In this document: positions 11,215-23,900 of the stretch, piece after piece | How positions within the stretch are numbered: the first letter of the stretch is position 1 | Layout of the letters: the number at the start of each line of letters is the position of its first letter | Source: Bilabrum cf. latius | Taxonomy: Eukaryota > Bigyra: Bicosoecida > Bigyra > Bicosoecida | Direction of reading: 5' to 3' | Length of the DNA stretch: 64,000 nt | NCBI GenBank assembly: GCA_965178125.1 | Contig: OZ237752.1 | Location: 1-64,000, forward strand | Position numbers and translations under genes: made by a program | Notes under the pieces: generated by a model | Seen by the model: only the letters and a program-made list of their open reading frames with translations | Database searches by the model: none | Told to the model about the DNA's origin: nothing

Positions 11215-13262
11215 GGCCAGACCAGGGTTCGCGGTCCCATGCATACATGCAGAACAATTGACAGCATCGTCCACGCGCGACCGAAGGTACACCACAAGTA
11301 CACAAAATGAATCGTACTGCAGCAACCTGCGCAACCTGCACACATGACACGCCCATGATTCAATGGCACCCCTACTGACGAATACAGAGCATCCATGTAC
11401 AGTGATGTTTGGGCCGATAGTGGTATACTGATCGGATCAATTCCGAGTACGAGCTGAGCGAGACCAGCGCTCTCACTTAGGGGAATTCAGAAGAAGATAA
11501 AGGAAATAATTTTTACTTTTTATGGAATTGTTTCTTGTCTTGTTGGCCCCATTTCCTTCGGATATGGATGGGGCGGCATCGCGGCGGAGGCCGGGAGGTG
11601 AGGGGGGACCAGTAGTTGGCGGACAACAGAGGGGCCTACAGCTGAAGGGAGGGGTGCCAGGCGGATAAGGTTTACTCAGCGAGACAGGGCGTCTTAGGGG
11701 CGGGTAAGTGTGTGTGTGTCACTGCTGCCAGGTAGTGTGTGTAATATTCTCTTGGGAGGGGGGGCGGAGGCAGACCGCTCCTCCTCCCTCCGCACTCAGT
11801 ACCAGCATGAACCAGCCCTCTTTTCTGTTCATGTGGACCCCCTGACAACGGGGGGACCACGTGGCACCCACGCAGGATGGCGACGCAGATTCGGAGGGTA
11901 CCAACACTCATACCTAGCTACCAACATTTAAGCGTTGCGGAGGGCAACGGAACGGGGCCAGGGAAGCTGCGTGCGTCTAGCCATCTAGAACACGTGGATG
12001 AACTGGTGGTGGCCTTTGCCACCATCCCATTTCACCAACCAGATGAGGCTCCGTGGTCGCATCTGGTGCCGATGGCCACTGTTAGCAGGACCGTTGGTGG
12101 GTGGCTTGGGGGGCCAGGGACTTGGCTGAGTCAAGTAGGCGTGGGAGTAGGGGTGGGTGCGGTCAGTATGAGGTCCGTGCCTCATGTTGATCGCTGTAAA
12201 TCCGGCTATAGGTCGGAAGCAACCCACCCTCCCGGTTGCAACAGTGGGGACGGGTGTGAGGTGGCCACGCGTGAGGTGGTCATGAGACTGGGAGCAGAGG
12301 TGTGGTCCGTGCCGTAAAATCCCCCATGTGGAGCACCTCTGTTTTTCTGGAAGCACAAAGAACCGCGTTGCGGGCCCAGGAAACTTCTGTCCTTTGGATG
12401 GCTCCGTGGCCGAAGGGGGACAGAGTGACCTGCACAGCCGAGAGGAGAGCCTGAATCTCGGATCGACCCTGGGACAGTCGCACCGGCGACACCCACCGAG
12501 AGAGCGAGGCGAGATCCTGCACAGCGTACGCTGCAGTGGAGGACCACTGTGGTGCTGCAAGAGGCACGGCAACGTGCGGACAGCAGCCGGACCCCGTATC
12601 CTCACAGAGGGTAAGGCAATGGGAGCCTGAATAGGAGCGGACCGGGTGACGACTGTGCTGGGGCTGCGGTGAGCATACAGGACCGTGTCGAGCGTGGTGG
12701 GCTGGGCGGGATGTGCGAGCGGTGATGCCCTAACTCGATCGAGTTCAAGATTTTTTCTTCTTTTTGCGTGGTGGCGTCCCCTAGGTCGGGGCGGCGTGGG
12801 TGTTCCTTGCGGCGTTCGATGGGCGAACAGCCAAAAGGGGGGCCCAGTGTAGATCCCGTGGCCAGTGGCAGGTAGTCCCCATAGCGGCTTGAAAGGTCCG
12901 TGCCGCCTGCCCAGTGCCCGGGGAAGCACCAGCCAAAACCAAAGCGCCACGGAAGGAGGAGATTACGAGGAGCAGGTACTAGGTACGAGAGTGGAAGCTG
13001 AGGGCAGGACAAAGCGGCCAGCCGGGCCTAGGCGGCACGGAGACGGCCGTGCTAGCGACAGACGAGTGGGCGACGGTGGGTAGCGGCGCACGAGTGGCGC
13101 GTGGCGGGAGAGGGAGAGTGCTGGGGGAGCGAAGCATTGAGCGGTTGATCGACAGATCCACATTACCAACCATCACCAAACTGTTGCTCTGGCGCTAGTG
13201 CAGCGCACTGTAGGCAACCGGGACGAAGCGTCACGGATCCACAATTGCAATTGAAGCTTCTC
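11215..13262. other. 2-kb region with no convincing protein gene
   Basis: Open frames up to about 320 codons exist here, but their translations look non-coding: rich in His, Arg, Pro and Ser with no recognisable domain, and with competing frames on both strands. At 12732-12745 there is a perfect 14-bp palindrome, AACTCGATCGAGTT. A run of six T follows at 12751-12756 and a run of five at 12761-12765, which looks like an RNA polymerase III-type terminator. The 450 bp before it could therefore encode a structured RNA, but I could not match it to a known RNA family. Confidence 0.35.
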
Positions 13263-14773
13263 ATGCGATCCCTTGTTGCAGCCCTTGCTATTGTTGCTGC
13301 AATTCCATCCCTGGCTCTTGACAATGGCCTGGCTAGGCTTCCCATGCTTGGTAAGCTCCTGCCCGCTGGCGCAAGATCAAGCTGTTTTTCCTAGCCATGA
13401 TATACCCACGGCTCTAGCTTGCCGTATTCGCAGGATGGTCTAGCTGGAATGCATTCGGCTGTACAGAAGCTATGAATGAAACTAGCATTAAAAAAGTCGC
13501 CGATTTTATGGCTTCAGAGGGACTCCTCGCAAGCGGCTACAAGCTGATCGCGCTTGACGACTGCATGGTTTCAAGGGACCGTGACGCCTCTGGTAACCTA
13601 GTTGCGGATCCTAAACGTTTCCCTTCAGGCTTTGAATCGTTGTCGTCCTACCTTACGAGCCGCGGCTTCCTGTTTGGTGTTTACAGCGACCGTGGCAGTT
13701 TGACATGTGCTGGTAGGGCCGGTGGGTATAACCACTGGGAGCAGGACGCAGCCACATACAAATCATGGAATGTATCTTGGCTGAAATGGGACAGCTGCCA
13801 CGACCCTGATCAGTACCAGGACAACACGCTGTACCTGAACGAGCAGATGACCAAGGCGCTCAATGCAACCGGGCACCCCATTTGGTTCTACATGTGAGGA
13901 AAAATGGGCTCCAGCCATCGTTAAAGCATTGCACTGTATCACTAGTCCATCTCGATATCTATTGATGCCCTGCCACCCCGCAGCAAACAAGATCTGCGCC
14001 CTGGAGGGTTCGCAGGCATGGCGCGGATCAGCAACAGCCATCGTGTGGCCAACGACATCAAGCCTTTGCCCTCGGACACGGGGCGCCTGGCCGATGCGCT
14101 GGCCCCCATCCAGCGGTGGTCAGGCCCCGGGTCGTTCAATGACGCGGACAGCCTGGAAGTGGGCTCCCCCAAGGCTGCTGGCAGCAAGTACCCGGGGCTC
14201 ACCCCCATGGAGCAGAAGGTGCAGATGCAGCTCTTCTCCATCGCGTCCGTCCCCCTGATCGCCGGGTTCGATTTCACCATCACCCCCGAGGAGCTCACCA
14301 TTCTGAAGAACAAGAACGCCATCGCGGTCAACCAGGATCCGCTGGGCGTGCCCGGGGAGCGGCTGCACGCCTCCCGCACTGGCCTCGGGGAGGTCTGGGC
14401 CAAGCCAATGGCGGACGGCTCCTTCGCCGCCATGCTGTGGAACAGGAACAACACGTATGGCCACTACACGCGCATCATGGGCATCTACCTGAATTTCGCT
14501 GAGCTGGGATTCGAGGGGGAGGCGGACGTCTACGACATGTGGGCGGATCCGCCGGTGCACCTGGGCTCGTACAACGGCGTCATCGGGAACCAGACTCTGG
14601 CCCCTCAGGACTCGATGTTCCTCAAGGTGGTGCCTGCCAAGGGCAAGAGCTCGCTGACCGGCACTGGGTTCTGGGGCCAGCGCGCCACCTCAACCCCCGA
14701 CTGCGAGTCGGCTGGGTTCCACTCCCATTTCTGGTGCGACGAGCAGCTGCAGAGCAGGCATTCGTCGCAATGA
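13263..14773 (+). CDS. Alpha-galactosidase, glycoside hydrolase family 27 (445 aa, 3 exons)
   Basis: Secreted or lysosomal enzyme removing alpha-linked galactose. Exons are 13263-13350, 13434-13893 and 13984-14773 (TGA); introns are 83 and 90 nt, both with GC-rich CGCAG acceptors. Residues 1-19 form a signal peptide (MRSLVAALAIVAAIPSLALD). The family start LARLPMLGWSSWNAFGC is created only by joining exons 1 and 2. The nucleophile Asp lies in SWLKWDSCHD and the acid/base Asp in GSFNDADSLEVG, with RISNSHRVANDI between them. Intron 2 interrupts the strand after IWFY, and the exon 3 start (IKQDLRPGGFAG) was chosen to keep phase. About 445 aa is a usual family length. No in-frame UAG. Confidence 0.9.
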
Positions 14774-14978
14774 AGCGCGATCCCACGTTATCTGCACGGA
14801 TGGCCAGGCGCTGCCCCGAAGCAGTGGATTATTGGTCGTGCTGAGCGGGATACGTTTGTTGCAGCAGGTTCACGGCGCAGAACCGGGTCGCTGATTGGTA
14901 TTCGTAATCATCGATTCGAGTCTGTGCCCCTCCAAGCAATCAACCGTTCATTCACTCACGCGGCGTAGCAGACCGGGA

Positions 14979-17900
14979 TCAGCCCCGCGAGGACCCCTGC
15001 TTCCCGCCGCGTCTGCCGCCGCGATATCCACCGCCGCCCCCACGCCCGCCGCCCCACCCGCTCGCGCGCCCCTGCCTGCGCCTGCCCCCGCCCTGCCGCC
15101 CGCCGAAGCGCCCGCCGCTCTTGCCGCCCCACCGGTTGCCATCGCCCGCCCGATCCCCAGCAGCATCACCCGCGGCCCCCTCTCCGTCCTCGCCGTCCAG
15201 CTCGGCCTCTTGCGCGCGCCCCCTGGCCCGCGCGCTCAGGGCCCACTCGGCGTCCCGGAGGCCGTACCTGACGGACCTCACCGCGGCCAGCCCCGCCTCT
15301 GCCACCTTGGAGGCAGGTGCCTTGCGGAGGGCGAGCACAGGGCCGCTCCCCCGCACCTTTCCATCCGCTGAGGTCTTGCTCTCTCCTCCAGCGTCATCGC
15401 CCGCCTCCTCCGACTCGCCCTCCCCGCGCTCCGCCCAACTCGCCTCCACGCGGCCCGTCGCCACCATGCGGCTGGCAGCCGCAAATGCCTCAGCCTCGCT
15501 CAGCCCGAACCTCCTGGCCAGCGCCTCGGCCCCGATGTCCCGGAAGCAGCCCCCGCGCGCCACCAGCACGCACTCCATCGCGGCGCGCTTGACAGCCCGT
15601 GCCAGCCTGCGCTTGACTGCCAGAGCCGCCGATGGGCCTGACCTCCTGGCCATGCAGTCCCACCCGGGGGCCTGCAGCACCAGCTGCAGCGCCTTGCGCC
15701 AGCCGCCGTCCAGCAGCGACACGCCGGCGGTAGCCGCCAGCTCCATGGTGGACGAGGGCGGCAGCTGCCACGAGTGCTCGCCGGCCCCCTGCCTGCCCCC
15801 GCGCTGAGTGGAGGACCCCGCCGCAGTGCCGGCCAGCACCTTCTGCTTCTCGCACACGGTGGCAGGAGAGGCTGCCACAGCGCCCGCCCCGCCTGCCCTC
15901 GACACGGCCGCGCTGGTGCGGGCCGAGCCGCCGTCCGCCTCCCCGTCGTCGCCCAGCAGGGCAGCCGCGCCTGCCGCCGCCACTGAGGCAGCCACGTTGG
16001 GGGTGCCCTGCCCGCCGCTGCCGGCAGTGCTCGAGCCGACCTCGGCAGCAGCCGCCGCCGCAGCCTCGGCCTCCGCAGCCGCGGTACCCTGTCCGGCTAG
16101 CCTGGCGCTGCCCCTCCAGTCCGCCACGCAGGCCCGCAGGCGGTTCAGGAAGGCGCGGGTGCGATCGTCCGACCGCCCGCCGGTGCCGACTCGCGCGCGG
16201 CGGGGCGTCTCCACGACCATGGCCGAGAAGTGCAGCGCCGCCTCCACCTCCTGGTCGGGCAGCCAGCGGTGCGCAGGCACCAGCCTCCTCCGCTCCTCCC
16301 ACAGGTCTCTGCGGGCCCTGGCCAGCGCCTGCTTGTCCGTGATGTCCCTAGTGCGGTCCCTGCCCACGGCCTGCCCCACCAGGGGCCAGAACCGGTGCCC
16401 GTGCTCGAACCCACGGAAGTGGTCCAGCGCCCGCTGCCACTCGCCCCGCTTGAAGGCAGCCAGCCCGAGGGCAACCTGCGCGCGGTTGTTCAGCACCTGC
16501 ACCTCTGCATCCGCCGACTCGAGCTCGTGGGCCTCCAGGGGGCGGCTCCCCGCCCGCAGCGCCAGAGCCTCCCCCAGGCTGCCGTCCATCGCCAGACAGA
16601 AGACCTTGAAGAGCAGGCAGCGGCGCACGAGGTCGGTCGTCCACGACTCGCGGGCCGCCCCACCCCAGGATCCCGCGCCGGACGCCGCTCCCCCCGCGGC
16701 GTCTGCCGCCCCCTCACCCGCGCCGCTGGTTACCGCCCGCTCCTCGGCTGCCCCGATGGCGCAGTGCCGCAGCACTGCCGAGGTGAGTGAGTCCACGGCC
16801 GCGGTGGTGGCAGAGGCCCTGGCCTTGGCGGCCACTGGCAGCGGCAGCCCGGCGGTCTCGTTGCTCTGCAGGGAGGCCAGCAGGTAGGCGGCCGATGCAC
16901 GCAGCATGTCGGCGCCCACCGCGTCGCTGGCGCGGGCCTCGAAGGGCGCCACCCACGCGCCGGGAGGCAGCCGCATGCCGCCGGATGGGGCGGCCCCCTC
17001 AGTGGCCTGGGCAAACGCCGCCTCAAACAGGGGCCGCGCCCCCGCCGAGAGTCCCGCCGCCACTTCCATGTCCACACCAAGGGTGGGGCCGTCCGCCGGG
17101 CCCCCCGGGGTGGGTGCGGCTCCCAGCACGGAGCCCGCCTCCCGCACGGCGGACAGGGCCAGGGTCACCAACGAGGAGGGCGCGGCAACGGAGGCGGCTC
17201 CCAGGATGGCGTCATCGCTGGCCACCCCGTCCGCGGCCAGCACGGCGCGCAGTGGGGACAGGGGACCCACCAGGCGGGCTGGCACCAGCCGGGCCCCAGC
17301 AGATCCGGCGGCACTCCCGTGGAAGTCGATCGCCTGGCTGGCCGTCTGCTTGGCCGACTTGAGCGCGGTCTCTGCGGATGCCCCGCCCATCACAGCGGCC
17401 ATCACCGCCAGAGGCGAAGCTGCCCCGGCGGCCGCACCCGTCCAGCCCGCCTCGTCCGCCCCCGCGAGCATCTGCTGCACCCACTCGAGACGGAAGGCGG
17501 GCAGCTCGTTGGCCCGGGCCCGCGCCACGGCCTCCGCCGCTGCTCCCGTCAGCCCGTGCCAGACCTCGGCCGACTTGGCCAGGAGCCTGGCGGCCCCCTT
17601 GGCATCTCCGCACCTGGCGCTCCATGCCGCAGCCCGCTCCCACAGCGCCGTCATCCAGAGGCACTCATCGCGCACCCGCTGGGCAAAGTCTCCGCTCGTC
17701 GCGTCCGGGGAGCGAGTGGCCCGCGGCATCGCCTCAACCTCCGTGGCGCTGGCGACCGCCCTCGGAGCCAGGTCCACGCCCAGCTCCTGGTCCGAGGGAC
17801 CCAGCTGGCGCAGCTTGCGCGTGATGGCAGAGGAAAAGGCGCCCGCGGTTGAGGACGCGGGCTTGGGCGCGGCCGCAGTCGGCGTCGCGTCGTCGCCGTC

Positions 17901-20048
17901 CTCCTTGAGGTCGTCCTCGAGGCCCGCCAGCGGGTCCTCCTCGTCCTCATCCTCGTCGCCGGCCTTGCTCTCCTCAGCGCCGGAACCCCCTTTGCTTCCT
18001 GCAGCAGACCCCGCCAGCAGCGCCCTGACCCTGCGCCTCCACTCCATCGCGGCAGCCTCCGACTTGGTCTAGTCGCCCTGCCCAGTGGCAAAGGCGGCCG
18101 GCCCCGGGGGCACGCCCCGCTCCATGGCCGCCTGCTGCGCGCCAGCCTCCCCCCAGGCAGCCTGCTGGTTGAGGCTTGCATACGTCAGGTTGGACAGCGC
18201 CACGTGCAGCGTGCTGCCGATGTCCTGCACCACCGCAGGCACCCGGGCCTGCGACCGCAGCAGCGGGGGCGCGGGCGCATCGGCGGCCCCTGACGCCAGG
18301 GCCTGCAGGCTCCGGAGGTCACTGGCCCGCCCCACGGCAGGCACACGCGCAGCCAGGTCGCTCCGCACCACCGCCACCTTGCGCCTGTCCGTGGACGCCT
18401 CCTCGTCCTTGGTCTCTGGGGACAAGAAAGCCTCCCGCGTGACGCGGACGGCCCCCTCACTGGCCGCCGCCGCTTCCCTACGGGACGCCGAGAGCCCGTC
18501 CCTCAGCTGCTTGACGTCCTGCTCGGCCGCCTCGAGGCTGGCCTTGGACGAGGCCAGCGCGTCCTTGCCCGCGTCCACGTCGTCCTCGTCGGCACCGGAG
18601 GCCTTGAGCTCCGCCAGCCGCTCCTCGTCCTGCTGCACCTGCTGCCGGGCGCGCCGGGCCTTGCGTTCTGCCGCCTCCAGCTGCCTCGCCACGTCGGCGC
18701 TCACGCCCTCGGCCTTGCGCCAGGCCCGGACCGACTCCACCAGCCGCTGCCTGTCGGCCGCGTCCACGCGCAGGGCCACCATGCGGGCGGGGCCCGAGGC
18801 GGGGCTTGCGGCGGCCTTGCCCACGGCTGCCAGGCCCCCCTTGACGGCCTCTCCCAGCGGGGGCAGGTCCCTCTGGGCGCGCCTCAGCTCGCCCTCCTCC
18901 AGCAGATCCATCGCAGTCCACGTCTCGTGCCAGCTGTGCCACCACTCGCGCCGGGAGAGCATGCGATTCGTCTGCCGGGCGGCGTCCAGCCTGCACCGGG
19001 GCACCAGCAGCCACAGGCGGGCCAGCTCCTCGGCGGTCAGCGCGCTAGCGTCCTCCCGCGCGGCGCCCACCTCCTCGCCGGGCGAGTACAGGTCCAGCGA
19101 GGCCCTCACGGCCGCCTCCTGCACCCCCTCCAGCCGATCCCTGCGCTCGTCCTCGGCCTGGGGCATGGCCTCGCACTCGCGGGCCAGGGCCAGCCAGTAG
19201 TCCGAGACCGCAAACCGCCGCATGGCCGTCAGCGGCCCGCTTTCCACATCGTCCCTGTTCTTGGGGGCCACCTTCTGCAGGCGCTTCTCCGTCTTGCGGC
19301 CCCCGCTGGCCAGCCTGGTGAGCACCTCCTGCAGCTTTTCCCTCGCGTCCGAGGGGAGCTCATCCACAATGCCCGCGGGCAGCAGGTCAAGCTTGACGAA
19401 CTTCCAGCGGCCGTGCAGCGCCTTGCGCACCTCCTCCTCGGGGCCCGCCTCCTCGTCCTCAAAGTCGTTCGGCTCGGACTCCAGGCTGTCGTCCGTGTCG
19501 GCAACATCCGATCCCGACCCGGATCCGCTCCCGCTGCCGTCGGTTGTCTCCGAGTCGGTGTCCGAGTCCGAGTCCGAATCGTCGTCCGAGGAGCTGTCGT
19601 CGTCGCTGTCCGTGGACCCGAAGTCGGACGAGTCCCCGTCGTCGCCACCCGCCCCGCTGCCCCCTGCTTTCTGCAGCTCCGCCACCTCGTCCGCCCTGGC
19701 CGCCTCGAAGGCCTCCCGGTCCTCCTGGAACTCGGCGAGCGCGGCGGACAGGTGCGCCGCGGCGAACTCGTCGTCGTCGGGGGCGTCCTTCTTCGTAATG
19801 CGCTTAAACGCAGCCCTCATGCGGACGAAACTCGTGGCGTTCGTCCTGGACATGCGCTTCTGCACTGCCTTGGTCGTAGTCTTGGCAATGTCATGGATCT
19901 GGGCCAGGAGCTGCACCAGGCTGAGGGGCACCTTCGTGGCATTCTGCGTGACCGCCGCTGCGTAGCCTCTTGTCGAAAACTCTCTCTTGATTTCCTCAAA
20001 AACGCCCTCGGCGCGGGCGTAGTCGCCAATCTGAAGGGCTTGCGCCAT
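14979..20048 (-). CDS. EIF3C: Translation initiation factor eIF3 subunit c, enlarged (1689 aa, 1 UAG)
   Basis: Core scaffold of the eIF3 complex on the 40S ribosome. A single minus-strand frame from ATG 20048 to TGA 14979-14981 crosses one UAG at 18069-18071 (GQGD-Q-TKSEAAAMEWRRR). Recognition rests on the C-terminal half: the QVLNNRAQVALGLAAFKRGEW segment, ERRRLVPAHRWLP with VEAALHFSAMVVETPRRA, then the PCI/winged-helix region (RRLARAVKRAAMECVLV, RRFGLSEAEAFAAASRMV, residues about 1450-1540) and a final Gly/Arg-rich tail. This order is that of animal and plant eIF3c. The N-terminus has an acidic Asp/Ser/Glu block, also typical. It is much longer than the usual 800-930 aa because of many Ala/Gly-rich insertions. 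An in-frame upstream Met (20072) follows a possible acceptor, so the start could differ. Confidence 0.85.
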
Positions 20049-20905
20049 GGATCTGCATTGCTTCTGCGGCATCCAGAGTGGTACAGAGAGGCACTTCAAC
20101 GAAACAATGCAGCCGCGGCGGACAGTTGCAATATAAAAGTGTGTTCACTATGAATCGCCTGAATGTATGATGCGACAAGACGTGAGCGCGATATGCCGGA
20201 AATGACGTTCTTGGAATGCCACAACTCACCGCCAGTGAGAGGCGCTGCCGGTCAAGAGCAGCCCCAGTAGGAAGTCCTACCGCTGCCATATTTGTTTCTA
20301 GTCTACCTGCTATGAATATGAATGCAACGTTACGCTCATGTCTTGTGGTTGAAGCACAGGGACCGGACAGAGTACAATTGGGACAAGTGCATTCGAAGTA
20401 CCAGTGGCTGGTTTGATATGATACGCCATTTCATTCCCGATCCGACCATATCAGCGCATGGATACGTGAACATATCACAATATGGCAGCCGCTCACCTCG
20501 ATACCTTCACTACACTTGGCTGAGAAGCGCGAGTTACACGAGCCGAAGAATGCCTGGTCCAAGAAGTAGCGTGTTGTTTAGCAGTATGACGAGTGTCGGA
20601 GTCCAACAGCAAAGCTGGCGGAAAATTGGAAATAGGGCCCATTTGGAACATAGATACATACATCAAAGGGTCACATTTTAGGATCATTACTAGAAACAAT
20701 ATAGTCCTGGGTTGTGGGGCTGGATTAGTGATCAATAATTGTCCGGATAGGTGATCTTTGATCGCTGGCCAGTTGCTGCAGATCATCACTGGTACAGGGC
20801 AATTGAAGCGCAGCCACCGATTGTGGAGGTGATATAGTGCAGCAGGTAATTAAATTTGCATTTTTGGGTGCACACGAATTCGATAGCGAAGTATCTTGGT
20901 CCCAG
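20049..20905. other. Intergenic region between divergent eIF3c and PP2C genes
   Basis: No supported gene. It separates two divergently transcribed genes and is noticeably more AT-rich than the coding DNA, so it should hold both promoters. I see no tRNA or other RNA gene. The PP2C frame is open back to about 20837, but without an ATG before 20906. Confidence 0.5.
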
Positions 20906-23900
20906 ATGATGAAACCTGCGAGGTCGGCGCGTGGTAGAAGGGCACCTGGCGCTGGGCGAACCAGTAGAAGGTCCGAACGAAGCCGGCGATTCGTTGACCT
21001 GGATGATAATCCTGCTTTTGTTGTTGCTGGTAAGCCGAAACGATCTAGAGTGTCGAAACGAGCGCGCATACCATCGGGCACTGACCAGCCGGCACCTGTT
21101 GGGCAACCCGAGCGTGCCGAGAAACGTGCTTTGAACAGCGCATCGCAAGGCCCTAGAGCTGTAACTCGAAATGAGTCCGCGAGAGCTAGCCGCGGAGACA
21201 CAGTACGAGAGTGGGATGGCGTGTCCCTTCGCGGAGAGCAGCCAGAGGCTGTGCATCGATCGCTCGGCAATGGAAGTGCTCGCGGCCCAGGGTCTGGCCG
21301 CAGAAAGCTCGAGATCCCGAGGCAGCCACTTGATAGTTCTCAGCGTCAAGGCAATGGACGATCAGTGTCTTCGACGCGGCCCAGGCGGGCGGGCAGGGCT
21401 GCCCCCGGGGGCCGGAGGGATGCGACGCTTGCCGCGGGAGGTGCGGGCAGTGCCAGTGCCAGTGCTAGAGGCTACTAGTAGAGAGGGAGAAGCAGAGGGG
21501 CTCGGCCCACCTCTGCCGCACCTGCACGCCCTCCGCTTCCTCCACACATGAGCCCAGAGGGCAGTGGCAGCGACAGACATGCCTATAGGCGGCCGCCCCG
21601 GGCCGCTGCATCAGCCCACCAGCGCGCATCAGCTTCCTCAGCCTTTGGGTAGCGACACCCTGGCGCGGACCGCATGCACCCCAGTGGCGCGTCTCTATCA
21701 GCTGCTGGACAACCTGCACGCAGGCCAGCGGGGCGCGCTGCCTCGGCGCCTCGTGTCAGGCGCAGGCTCTTCAATTCGCAATACACGAACGGCGGATCCG
21801 CATCGACTTATAGTTCGCGAAGAGCGGCCCATGCACGGCTTGATCCAGGGCCAATGGACCCATTTACACGTCTTGGAGATGCCCCGGTGCCCAGTTCGTA
21901 TGACGAGCAGGGCCACTTTGAGGCAGACAGTGAAGCAGGCAGCGTATCGCTCCTCCAGGAAACCGCCGAGTCCAGCGCGGGCCCCACTGCAGAGCTACCA
22001 GAGGCTACGTCCCTGAGGCTGCGAGCGCGGCTGTGGGCCAGGCACCGCACCCCTGCTAAGCAGCTGCTGCCTCCCGCGGACCCCTCGCAGCCAGCGATGG
22101 ACCCATACCTCCATCACCTGCAGCACGCGTTGCCGAGGGACGGCGAAGGCGGCACACAGCGACCGAAGATGGCCCGTGGGGTCTCGTTGCTGGCAGGTTT
22201 TGGATCCCCTACAGCAGCTTCCAGGGGCCCCGAGCCTCGCCGCGTCGCGCCCGTGCAGCCCCCTGCCTTGCCCTAGTCCTCCAGGCCCTCCTCTGGGCAG
22301 AGGTCCATGCTGCACGCTCTCACTGCATCGGCCGCGCAGAGGGCAGTGCAGGGGACCGGCAGTGATGCCAGAACAGGCAGCGGGGACCGTAGCAGCCAAG
22401 TGGTGGCAGGGGGACACTCCTCTGTATCCGCATACTCTGCGTCCATGCGAGCCCCGCCGTCGGCGCAAGGAGTGCTGGTGTCCTCGTCGATGAGCGGCGA
22501 GCAGGCACAGGCAGCGCTGCGTGCAGGGGCCGGGGCTGGGGCTGGGGCTGGGGCTGGAGCCGAAGGAAGCCAGCCACAGGGCAATGGCGCGGCCACTGCC
22601 ACATCGGGCAGGAGGGACTGGGCCAGCATCCTTGGCCTGGTGCCACCCGATCCCGCGGGACCCGCGCTTGCCCCCGCCCGACCTGCAGCCCAGCTAGCCA
22701 GCCCGCCTGCCAACGACGCACCCGTGGACGCGGCCCCAAGCTAGCTGCCTTAGGAAGCGAGGCAGTGGCTCCACACGGACGGCGGACACATGCCTCGGGA
22801 ATCGCTCGAGCCCCGTGACGCAAGTGCTCTGGCGCAGCCGGCGCCTGCAGCGCTCCCCACCGACTCGGTCAGGCCGGCTCCGGACGGTATCGCACAGCCA
22901 GCTGTGAAAGACGGTGGAAGAGCAGAGCCCTCCAGCCAGGCCAACACCCCCACGAGCGGGTCTTCAGCCGACAGCGGAGTCGCACCGTCTGCCCTTGGGC
23001 AGGTGACCCGTTCCATAGCATAGGCACCGCGTCCATCGGAGCTGGCGGCGTCCTCAGCGCAGGCCAGCACTGCCTCGGCCAGGAGTGGCGGAACGACCGT
23101 GGCATCGTCTCGAGGCAGCAGCAGGCCGCACACGCCACCAAAACCTGGGATGCCCGATGAGGTCACCGAGTCAAGCGCGGCCAGCCCGCACGATGCGGAC
23201 AAAGAGGAGCTGGATGTGTCCGTGCTGGCTCTGCTGCAGAAACCGCTGGCTTCCTTGTCGGAAGAATAGGTGCAGACGCTCGTGCATAGTGGCATGTTGA
23301 CGGGCGAGATGGCTGCTGTGCTGCAGCGCGTTCATGGCGCCAGCCAGGCGAGGGTTAGGCACAGCCCTGCCACCGCCCATGCAAGCCGTATGTCGCCGGC
23401 CCCGAGCGTGGCATCTACCGCCAAGTACGCGAGTCCCTTGCCCCCGGCTAGTCCTGTGCCCGCTGCTGCTGCTGCTACTGGGAGCACCACCACGACGATT
23501 CCCGTCCCCCATACCACTGCTGCGGATGCCGCTGCCCGCGCTATGGGTGTGCAGCTGCCGCACACTAGCCCGGATCGGGACCGCGTGCCTCTTGACAATA
23601 GGCCCGATGCAGGGGGGGGCAGATCGAACGCTCATAGTGCCGCCAGTTCAAGCCATTCGCAGCTTACTGCGCGCAGCACGCCGGGCAGCACTGGATCGGG
23701 CCGCAGGTCGCTCCCCTCCCCTAGACGGCAGCCCCCCCCGCTGCCTGCAGAGGCGAAAAGGGCGCAGGCCAAGAACGGCACCACGAGGGCGGCAGCTCCA
23801 CTGTCAGACGAAGGCACTGCATCTCGGGGACATGGTGGCAATCAAGCTGGAAGAGCACCTGTGGCGCTCGAATCGCAGGCTAGCGACCTTTCGCAGTAGT

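Noticed and set aside
11985-12950. 321-codon minus-strand open frame
   Set aside because: Composition is His/Arg/Pro/Ser-rich without domains, overlapping frames exist on the other strand, and no splice or start context supports it.
15121-20153. Long plus-strand open frames opposite eIF3c (Ser/Ala/Arg-rich, up to 408 codons)
   Set aside because: They are shadows of a GC-rich coding strand; the minus-strand frame carries eIF3c motifs.
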